Origin: Cerioporus squamosus
Taxonomy: Eukaryota > Basidiomycota > Agaricomycetes > Polyporales > Polyporaceae
DNA length: 10,482 nt
Direction: 5' to 3'
NCBI GenBank assembly: GCA_022592435.1
Contig: JABYQS010000966.1
Coordinates: forward strand, 1-10,482
A program made the position numbers and the translations under genes. The notes under the pieces were generated by a model. That model had not been told where the DNA came from and did no database searches. It saw only the letters and a list, made by a program, of their open reading frames with translations. Shown here piece by piece: positions 1 through 8,000 of the stretch (positions are counted from its first letter, which is position 1; each line of letters begins with the position of its first letter).

Positions 1-13
1 CTAACGGACAACA

Positions 14-659
14 ATGCCGAAAGAACCGACACGTGCTCAACTCTCCTCCCGACTCACATATCAAGCACAAATCCCCGCGTTTCTGCAGCGGATGCAACGT
101 GGGGTGGGAGGCGGTAGAAGGGACGACGACGATGACGATGACGACGAGTTCGAGGACGATGGCTCTGGGCGTCCACCAATCCCACGCAGACCAGCGATCC
201 CGGAGCGTCCGGTCGACGACCGCGGAAGCGCGGATGAGGACGACATGGATGAGAAGCCCCAGGTGGTGGTGCTGAAGGAAGGGAACACCTCACCGAGAGA
301 GAGGCGGAGAACGAGAGACGGAAGGGTACGCATGCTCATACCTACGTCCATATTCCGTCGTAATCGAGTGACTGTCACTAGCGAAAGGCCTGTCTCCATT
401 GCCTGAGCCTGGGACGGAGGAGGCAGCTTCCGAAGGTACCTCGGGGAAGGAGGGTCAGTCTGCAGAGACGAAGCCTGCTAACAAGCAGCAGGCACCATCG
501 GTCTCTATGGGAGCTGTGGCGAAAGGGAAGAACACGAAACGGAAAGCTGTAGGAGACGGCCGGGATGATGCAGCCAAACCTGACTCTGCGGCGAAGGGTA
601 GCAAGAAGAAGACAAAGAAACAGGAGAAGAAACTGCTCTCATTCGACACTGATGCCTAG
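14..659 (+). CDS. DUF4604 domain protein, two exons, one apparent 1-nt frameshift
   Basis: This is a small, highly charged eukaryotic protein of the DUF4604 family, whose function is unknown. Exon 1 is 14-325, the intron 326-381 (56 bp, GTACGC donor, CACTAG acceptor, phase 1) and exon 2 382-659, ending in TAG. The ATG at 14 sits in a good context (ACAACAATGCC) and begins the typical N-terminus, including SRLTYQAQIPAFLQRM. An Asp/Glu-rich tract follows (about 121-162), then the conserved KPQVVVLKEG block (253-283). At about 281-285 the frame shifts by one base: the expected continuation HLTEREAENERRK is present but in the next frame. Joined to exon 2 it reads on into KGLSPLPEP. Exon 2 is Lys/Ala-rich and ends KKLLSFDTDA, like other family members. 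The exons total 590 nt; one extra base would give 196 residues. The Lys-rich C-terminus suggests a nuclear or nucleic-acid-associated role, but that is inference. The assignment rests on remembered family patterns, not a search. Confidence 0.82.
281..285 (+). other. Apparent single-base deletion in DUF4604 exon 1
   Basis: The run GGGAA at this point breaks the reading frame. Upstream codes KPQVVVLKEG in frame; downstream the conserved HLTEREAENERRK is read only after adding one base, and the exon then joins exon 2 in correct phase. One missing A or G in the run is the simplest explanation. Confidence 0.75.
326..381 (+). other. Spliceosomal intron of the DUF4604 gene
   Basis: Donor GTACGC and acceptor CACTAG bound a 56-bp phase-1 intron. 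A possible branch sequence GTGACTG lies a few bases before the acceptor. Removing it joins K-[G|CG] to KGLSPLPEP and continues the open frame to the stop at 657-659. Confidence 0.75.
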
Positions 660-743
660 GCCACAGCTGGAACAACGTCTGTACGTGCATTGCTTCATGC
701 ACCACCGGCATCATCCTCATAATCAATGTCTATCCCAGCGTCT
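660..743. other. Convergent intergenic gap with short hairpin
   Basis: Only 84 bp separate the TAG of the DUF4604 gene from the TAG (read on the - strand) of the carboxypeptidase gene. A perfect 6-bp inverted repeat, GTGCAT (685-690) and ATGCAC (697-702) with a 6-base loop, lies near the middle. I see no canonical AATAAA on either strand here, so the two transcripts probably end inside each other's exons and overlap. Confidence 0.5.
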
Positions 744-3405
744 CTAGATGGCCCTGAACGCCATCAGCGAGCCCAAGAACAACCCGAGCACTCCAGTCAG
801 ACCCGGTATACTCCTCCCATACGCAGCATTCGGGCCCAATGGCGAACTCGTCGCAGTAGCGGTCGCTATGAACGAGTTCCACGCGGCCTGCGTAGCAGCC
901 GGGATGGTCGAAGTCCCTTGTGTCGCCGACGACCCGAAGTAGACCACGTTCCCTCCAGGGAGGAAATCGTTCGCAAGCGTCGAGTTCTCTCCGCCAACAA
1001 CCACCGTCCCCGACACCGTCCCGTTCAAATTGGAGCCCAGCACGAACTCGCGCAGGAACACCAGCGCCTGCGCGGGCTTCCACAGCGGCACCAGGTGTCC
1101 CGCGCCGTCGAACAGCACGTACGTCAAGTTGCGCTCTTGGTGCACGATGCCCGCGAACGCGCCGTCGTCGTCAAACCACGGCGTGGACGGCTTGCGCGAG
1201 AAGCCCTGCACGCCCCGAACGTCATGTTCTGGATGATCACCTCCGTGCCGTGGTGCTGGACGAGCGCATCGTCGTTGCCCGAGTAGAACACGATGGAGAC
1301 GTTATTTGCGCTCGCGTTCGCGGCGAGCTCGGAGAGGAACGCGATCGGCTCGACGGACGGATCCCCGTACTGGTTCCCCTGGGAGCGGTTGTGCACGGAG
1401 CCGAAGGGTAGTTGAAGTTCCGGATCCAGTCCTTCGACGTCGGTGCGTGGAGCGCAGCGCGCGTGCGGTTGTCGTTGAAGAAATCAGAGGCATTCTTGAA
1501 GGGCTCGGGGTTCGTCCCGTCGGGAATGTCGTACACGTCGAATTCCCCGTTCGCTGTTTGGGCACCATCAGTATGCATGCGCGTGTTTGCTCTTTGTATT
1601 CTGAATTGCACTCACACCATGGGAATGTGAAATTGACCGCGTAGTCGATGAGCTCGTCAAGCAAGAAGCACCCGTAGAAGGGGTCTATGGTCCCGTTGGC
1701 CCGCCCGGACAAGTCCCGCTTCCACTGCTGGCGCTGCTCCTCCCGGCGTTCGTGGAAGTCGGCCCTCTTTGTCAGGTCGGGCTTGCCATGGACCGCGGTG
1801 AACTTTTCGGCAAGTGTCTGCTGTAGAGATCTCGCGCGAGTCTCGGTTGGGTTTGACAAGGACTGGCTCAGTGCCGAGTCCTCGGTCGGTTGGACGAGGT
1901 TCAGGGTCGGGAAGTGGCCGTTCTGCGGGTAAGTGAGGTTTAGGTCGAATCCACATAGGTGCGTCCTGCACAGCGTACATGTCAGCAGGGTCAGCCAGAG
2001 GTATGGGGATGTGAAGACCCACTGCTCGCGGAAATAGTTGAACACGTCGTGGTCGAAGCCGATAAGTGCTGGGTATGTCTCGATCACGTTCACCTGTACC
2101 CCGGGTGCGTGCATTCAGTCCTCCCGTTGTTCTAGCGTTCACTCATGGTGACACTCACGACAGGGAGGTGCTCAACAGTTGCCTGAGAGCCCAGCGAGCC
2201 ATCACCAATCGCAATTTTGCGCAGTTTGACCGGCGGATTCGGGTGCTGGAAGATGTGTTTCGTGATGTACGGCTGGCAGCCAACTTGTCAGCTCTCGACG
2301 CTCGTGCGTATTCCACCCGAAGCACGGATCTCCTCACGATGTATGTCCCAGCATAACTCTCGCCGGTCAGGAACAGGGGCCGGGTCGCGAGGCTCGGGAA
2401 CACTTGAACGAGGTTCGACAGGAACCCGACCTATGAAGACCACAACAAAGGACAAGGTCGGTGGTCAGGGTCACCTCCAGGAGTGATCAGCGGACTCGAG
2501 GCGACGTACGAAGTCCTCCCCAGTCTGATCCTCGTCGGGGACTGCATACGAGGGACATCAGCATTGAATGGAACGTAGCCGCAACCGGAGTTGAAGGACG
2601 CGCGCACCATAGCCTGTCGAGTCTGCTGTCGAGAAGCCGGTGCCTGTAGGAAGCCTTCGCTCAGTACCTGCCATGCAATTCTCGCTCTCAGTGCCTGCTC
2701 ACCGACTGGTTGGTCGATCCAGATGGTGTCCGCGAGCGCGTTCCAGCTGAAGTTGTTGTGGAACCACGTGCCGTTAGGCTGTATGTGGATCGGGCCATTC
2801 TGCAGTCACCACATTGATAGTGCTGGTGAGCAGTCCGTGCTTTCTTTTGGGGACCCAGACACAACTCACCTCTGTGGTCAGGGCAATCATTCCCGACGAC
2901 CCCGGCCTGATGCCCGCCGTTGTTCGTGCTCAACTTCGACACGACACAGGAACGCACACGAGCCGCACTCACCCTCCTTGCAGCCAGATGATCCACGGGT
3001 CTGTGTTGTTCGGACTGGCAGGGGCGGTCAGGGAGCCGTTCTGTCCGACTTTCTCCCATGCCCAGAAGAAGAGCGTGTCGTTGGGGTGGCCCGCCCTGTT
3101 CACGGGGATGTTGCCTGCGAAGTTGCGCGGGAGGGCGCCCGTGATGTTCGGCAACTTTTCAGTCACCTCGAAATCTGACAGTAGCGTTTGAGTCCAGGCG
3201 GTGGAAGGAAGAAGGCCTGAACATGAGCCATGCGCTACGTATACGTACAGCTTTGCCATTCCGTGCTGAAATTGCCCTTGGGCTGGCCTGGCCATGCGTG
3301 CGGGAACGTGTTCGGCACGCCTGAGTTTCCTTGTCCGAGGACAACGGTAGGGACGAACCCAAGCGCGAGAGTAAGGACAGGCAACAGCAGAGCACGGGCG
3401 TGCAT
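744..3405 (-). CDS. Secreted serine carboxypeptidase, peptidase family S10, 11 exons, two apparent 1-nt frameshifts
   Basis: An alpha/beta-hydrolase exopeptidase that removes C-terminal residues from peptides in the secretory pathway, vacuole or outside the cell. Exons on the - strand: 3405-3249, 3174-2973, 2906-2870, 2799-2703, 2643-2608, 2541-2510, 2430-2338, 2272-2159, 2093-2023, 1965-1616, 1553-744. All ten introns are GT-AG, 57-79 bp. The ATG at 3405 starts a signal peptide (residues 1 to about 24, ending VVLG). Family blocks follow in order: LPRNFAGNIPVNR, the oxyanion block WLQGGPGSSG, WIDQPVGTGFS, GESYAGTYI with nucleophile Ser212, THLCGFDLNLTYP, YSGNDDALV with Asp492, and GAGHLVP with His550. 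Several N-glycosylation sequons and a hydrophobic C-terminus (about 646-663) are present. The last exon shifts frame twice, at 1406-1408 and 1213-1216. With both bases added the protein is 666 residues, within the usual range. Family and triad are near certain; whether this copy is functional is not. Confidence 0.93.
1213..1216 (-). other. Apparent single-base deletion in carboxypeptidase last exon (site 2)
   Basis: On the - strand the frame with EVIIQNMTFG must shift at a GGGG run to continue as GVQGFSRKPSTPWF and reach the catalytic His block GAGHLVP. A run of five G would restore it. The same kind of lesion as site 1, about 190 bp away. Confidence 0.85.
1406..1408 (-). other. Apparent single-base deletion in carboxypeptidase last exon (site 1)
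   Basis: On the - strand the frame carrying SKDWIRNFNYP must shift at a CCC run to continue as FGSVHNRSQG, the expected family sequence. A run of four C would restore it. No plausible intron lies at this point. Confidence 0.85.
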
Positions 3406-4407
3406 CGCTGCGAGCTGGGGGACTGGTACGTCGACGGCGTCCGCTCGGCGAAGGCGAGGGACCTGTCTTCGATGCCTCGGACACCCTCGAGCTGCTTTAT
3501 ACTGCGAAAATGGCGCGATTCAGAAGCTTGATAGAGCGTAGCTGACCGCAAGGCCGCAGAAGGGAAACGGGGCCATCGTGACCTGCCGCCCGGGCCCCTT
3601 CCGTTCGGCGAGAAGCTGCCATTGCGTTGCGGAATCGTGGAGGGCTGATTGTGCGGAGCAGCAGGACGAATGGCGTGCGCGACAGACTGGGAACCTGACT
3701 GGTAAACGGAGTAACGGCAGATGGATCGGCACGGATGCAGTCGGCGTGCATCAGAAGGAATGATTCCCCCGAGCACTCAGCTAGGCACCAAGGACTGGTG
3801 AAAGGAGGCGGAGGGAGTGGTACCGACTTGCATGGAGGAGAACCATCGTGCTGGACAGGCCCGCAGCTACATGTGGGAACTAGTGCGTTGCAAGACGAGT
3901 TGCTGGGACGGTAAATCTCGGTCAGCTGTATTTTGTAGTACGGTCCTACGGAAGACTGAGAAGATGCGCACCGCCTGGAGTACGGTACATGTCGTAACCT
4001 TCGGCGGCCTTCCGATCCTGAACGAGATGAGTTCTCGCTATTCTGGAAACCAAAGCACACACCTCCTTGGTCGCCCGATCAAGCATGTTCTAAAACCACC
4101 GAGATAGACATCCGCGAGGGGCTGATGACTGAGATTTTGCGGCATCGTGCAAGCTTGCGCATCCACCTCTAGCTAGATCCTGGGCTCGTCTTGTACGCAG
4201 TATTCAAATCACTCCGATCTCTCAGGCCTGGCGACACTTGGTCCTCACGCAGACACTTCTCTCGTGCGCATCGTTGCACTTGTCCCGAGCTAGGATGCCT
4301 AGCATATAGTACTATGCGCCATTGGTGCTGCATTCCCATATGGCAGCACTCCGGGAGGACTGCTCGCAATGGCACAACGAGGACAAGGTGCGTGCTAAGG
4401 TCGTTTC
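3406..4407. other. Intergenic region, promoter side of the carboxypeptidase gene
   Basis: About 1 kb between the carboxypeptidase start codon and the 3' end of the retroelement. Open frames exist (the longest is at 3497-4060 on the - strand), but they are Ser/Cys/Arg-rich, match no domain I know and show no convincing start or exon structure. Apart from the TATA-like site at 3496-3501 I see only minor palindromes, for example GCAAGCTTGC at 4149-4158. No tRNA, repeat array or other gene is supported. Confidence 0.6.
3496..3501 (-). promoter_or_regulatory. Probable TATA box of the carboxypeptidase gene
   Basis: The - strand reads CAGTATAAAGCAG here, with TATAAA about 91-96 nt upstream of the ATG at 3405. 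A transcription start roughly 30 bases downstream would give a 5' UTR of about 60 nt, a plausible arrangement for a fungal gene. No transcript data are available, so this is a motif-and-distance call. Confidence 0.5.
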
Positions 4408-4425
4408 ATGTATGTATGTATGTAT
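4408..4425 (-). repeat. (ATAC)n tetranucleotide tail, probable 3' terminus of the LINE
   Basis: The + strand shows four and a half ATGT units (18 bp), so the element's sense strand ends in ATACATACATAC. It lies just after the AATAAA signal. I and Tad group LINEs often end in short simple repeats rather than long poly(A), so this is the best candidate for the 3' boundary. An unrelated microsatellite is the alternative. Confidence 0.6.
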
Positions 4426-4433
4426 CCTCGTCG

Positions 4434-4439
4434 TTTATT
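4434..4439 (-). promoter_or_regulatory. AATAAA polyadenylation signal
   Basis: The - strand reads CAATAAACGACG, a perfect AATAAA, 8 bases before the (ATAC)n tail and about 600 nt after the ORF2 stop. Its position fits the 3' end processing signal of the element's transcript. Confidence 0.55.
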
Positions 4440-4780
4440 GCCCGTCAAGGCCGAGCCTTATGGTAGGCAGTAATACATGCAGCTATCTACGAGTGACTCG
4501 AGTTCGTGGGGTCGTTCAAAGACATCGAGAGGCGCCCCTAAAGGCACCCTGCAACCGGGGGAGTACGTAGATAGGTAAGGCCAGGTGGTGCCGCGTCCTG
4601 CTTTCAACTCCAGGGTTCAAGATCAATACCGCAGTGGTGTAGGCCGCGCCCCACCACCATACACGATACCAATCTACCCCCCGGAGCGGGATGGACACCC
4701 GCTGGCACAGCGCCGAAGCGCAGAGACGAGGAGAAGGCGGGGTTCTGCATGCTGGGGCTCGAAACGTGCCTGACACGCAT

Positions 4781-4880
4781 GGGCAAGGGAAAAGGGAGGG
4801 CAAGGGGGGAGAAGGGAGGAAAGAGGAGTGGGGTAGAGCCGGCAGGAAGGAAAGGGGGAAGTGGAAGTGGTAGGGCAGGA
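4781..4880 (-). repeat. Polypyrimidine tract (polypurine on +) in LINE 3' UTR
   Basis: About 100 bases of almost pure G/A on the + strand, such as GGGCAAGGGAAAAGGGAGGG, hence C/T-rich RNA in the element's sense. Several GGG runs on the + strand could form a G-quadruplex or triplex DNA. It may be simple low-complexity sequence. Confidence 0.7.
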
Positions 4881-5046
4881 CACGGGCTCTTGTACGCGTG
4901 TCGCGGAAGACTTCAGGGGTCTGCGTCCAGTGAGGGTGCGACCTGTCAGCCTCAATCAGTGCTCCAGGTATCTTGGCAGGTGCTGTGCAAGCAAACATCG
5001 ACATCGACGACTAGGGGGAAGGGATAGAGAAATAGAGGAAGAGCAC

Positions 5047-8000
5047 TCAGCTGGGTGCATGCCATACAATCTGGCGGTCGTCCTTCTTCTCCACCAGCCT
5101 CCCAAACGTCCCTCGCAGCCGTCCAGTATCATTGATGAACCCAAAGAGGTGGTCTTCTGCTTCGTCGGAGGCCAGCAAGAAGCGGAGGTCCCGACATCGC
5201 CGTCCAAGTGTCGCAATGTGCTTGTACCTTGCTTCCGCAAAACGCGGACACGTGAGGAGGAAGTGCGAGACCGACTCGTGCTCCTCCCCGCATGCCGGGC
5301 AGCGAGCAGATGGAGCGCGCTTGATTCGATGGAGATGCTTGAAGAGAGGTGCGTGCCCAGTTCGGAGCTGGATGAGAACACCAAGCCGCCGTCGAGAGAG
5401 GCTCAATGACCTCTTCAGGAATGTTGCTGAGGGGAGGGAGGGGTCGATTGCGCCTATTCGCTGTCCTCGCGCTGACTGCTTCCACTTCGCTGCTGCCTCT
5501 GCCTTCAGACGCTCCAAGTGCGCTCGCTTTGCTGCTGTCACACTGCAAGGGAGGGCCTTTCTGAGCTTCGCCGGCAGGGCAGCCAGGTTGCTGCTGTCCC
5601 CGCGCGCTGCCTTCTTCGCCTCCTCATCTGCCGCCTCATTCCCATCAACCTCCATGTGGCCCGGTACCCAACGCATCACCACCCGTGCCATGCACTCGTG
5701 TGCTCGCGAAGCTGCCGCGACCCGGTCGTGAAACAGATCCGTGAGGTAGTGGCCGGGACGAGGACGTGTGATATCCGAGGCCTGTATGGCCGACGTGCTG
5801 TCGAGTGCAATGGAGGGGTGCCGTGGCGCGTGTCGCTCTGTCTTCAGGAGCTCTGCTCCAAGTACTGTGCCAACGATCTCGGCCTCGTAGACCGTGTGCT
5901 CTGCCGTTGAACCCAGATGCAGCCGCATCACCCGTGCCTGCCGCTGGTGAGGTCGGAAGAGGATCGCTGCTGCCCCAACTCCACCGTCAATCGCGGACCC
6001 GTCAGAGTATACCCTGACCCCGCGTCGCCTCGCCCATTCCCCATCGCTCTCCTTAGCCGCATCCTTTGAGTCCGCAACCTCCACATCATGCTGCGGTTTC
6101 CACCGGGGGTGGTGTCGAAACGGCGCAATCTTCTCCATAATCTTCGGCGAGACGACATTGCCATACGCGCCAAACAGCTCATGGAGGGCTGATCTGTGGG
6201 ACTGAACATATTTAGCATGGGTGCGAGTAATATGAGGACTCAGCGGGTGTGTGCGCGGTAGTGTACACATCCGTGCTGCAGCTTGAAAGCAGAGCTTGTC
6301 GACCAGAAGAGGGAAAGGTAGGAGGTCTGCATGCACTTCCATCGCATCGGTCGCAGTCGACCGCATTGCTCCTGTCATTGCAAACAGTGCCTGCCTCTGT
6401 ACTTGCCCCAGTTTCCGTATGGCACCAACCGATCCCTTTGACTTCTTCCTGCCGGGCACCTTGCGGAGCGGCGTGAGGAAGGTATCAGCTGCATACAGCA
6501 TGCTGGGGACCGCTGCCGCCAGGTAGAGCCTCCGCACGATAGGGAGCGCGAGGCCGTGACGGGCTTTCGCGAGACGGCGGATGACCGCCACCCACGAGGA
6601 GCCCTTCCCATGCGCTCGAGCTACCTGCTCGTGGAACCTCAACTGCCGATCAATTAGGACACCTAGGAAGGGGTGACAGTTAGTAACAGGTACACTCTCA
6701 TTGCCCAGACTCAGCTCAGGTCCGACACTCTTGTCCGTCCTCGAGCAGTTCATGACAGCTGACTTGTCAATCGAGAAGGCCGAGTTGTGCTCGCATGACC
6801 ATGTCTGTGCGCCCCCATCCCTTGTCATGAAGTGCCGGAGCTTCCCGTGCGCCATCCCCACCGTGTCTCCAACCGCCACTACGGCCACATCATCCATGGA
6901 GCCGACCGGTACGATCTTGTTCTTGATGTCACCGCTGTCGATCAGGTCCGAGTTGTAGAAGGCGTAAAGAATGACCGAGAGCGGACAGCCCTGGTCGATC
7001 CCACTGACGATCTGGTAGAGCTCCGACTCGAAGTCGTCGAACACCAGCTTCGTCAGCCGCCCCTCCAACTTCACTGCTAACCAGTCCACTATGACGGCCG
7101 GGACGCCTCGCATACGCATGTTGTGGAAGAGTCGGGAGGGAGTTGCAGCCGGGAAGGCAGACTTGATATCGAGGAAGAGGATGGACGCCACACGCCCCGT
7201 GCGCCAGGCGTCCTTCACCATCTGCGTGACGAGGTGAATGGAGTCCGGGCATGTTCGACCTGGCCGCCCTCCGAACTGATAATCTGCCAATAGGGAGAGT
7301 CTTTCAGCCTCGTAGACGAGTACATCTGCAACACACCGCGAGAGGATCTTCGAAACGCAGTTCAAAAGTGCCACCGGACGGAAAGCCTTCGCCACGGTGT
7401 AGTCGGTCTTCCCAGGCTTCCGAAGCACCACCGTGGTCGACATCTTCCAGCGCGTGGGGTAGTAATGCAACCGAAAGGTCGCCCTGAAAATCCTGCCAAG
7501 TAGCGGGGTCAGTGTCTCTCGACAGTGCTTATATACCTCATTAGGGACGCCATCTGGGCCCGGGGCCTTGAAGGACTTGAGCTTGCGGATGGCGGCATCG
7601 ATCTGCGCGTTCGAGACGGATTGGAACTCAAACTTAGGTGGAGGGTATTCGAAGCCGGGCGGAAGGTCGGGTGGTGGTCCGGGAGGCAGGAAGAAGGTGG
7701 AGAAGAATTCTGCACCCTTCTGGTCGTTCGTACTCAGTAGTGCAGGCTTCCCATCCGGTCCGCGCGCATTGAGAGTCGGGATACGCGACCCGCCACCGTC
7801 TGTTCCTCCCTTCTTCATGAACCGGTGCGCTGCCCAAATCGATGTCTTGTCCACCTTGTCCAGCCATTCCTCCCAGTGGTCCTTCTTCGCATACTTTACC
7901 GCGTCATTGTACCTGTTCCTCGCTCGCCGGTAGTCCTTGTGCGCCGGGTGATCCAGGTCGAACTTGAACCGGTCTGCAACCTTACCCAAAGCCTCCACCT

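Larger units (their letters stand above)
4426..5046 (-). other. 3' UTR of the LINE
   Basis: About 620 bp between the ORF2 stop and the tail, with no convincing coding frame. It contains a strongly polypyrimidine stretch in the sense strand (4781-4880) and the AATAAA motif near its end. In LINEs the 3' UTR is where the reverse transcriptase often recognises its own RNA, so conserved structure may be expected here; I could not fold it. Confidence 0.65.

Noticed and set aside
726..1411. Overlapping + strand frames across the carboxypeptidase last exon
   Set aside because: Antisense shadows; the - strand carries the S10 catalytic Asp and His blocks.
3497..4060. 187-codon open frame on the - strand upstream of the carboxypeptidase
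   Set aside because: Ser/Cys/Arg-rich with no domain, and it covers the probable TATA box and 5' flank of the real gene. Considered chance.
4572..4635. tRNA-like A and B box (GGCCAGGTGG ... GGGTTCAAGATC)
   Set aside because: The flanks do not form a T-stem or acceptor stem, so no cloverleaf is possible by eye; not called a tRNA or SINE.
4516..5004. 162-codon open frame on the - strand within the LINE 3' UTR
   Set aside because: It consists partly of translated polypyrimidine tract (Pro/Leu/Ser), matches no family and lies after the ORF2 stop.
5132..5731. Arg/Ala-rich open frame of 199 codons on the + strand
   Set aside because: It is antisense to the RNase H and C-terminal part of ORF2, which shows clear motifs; the + frame shows none.
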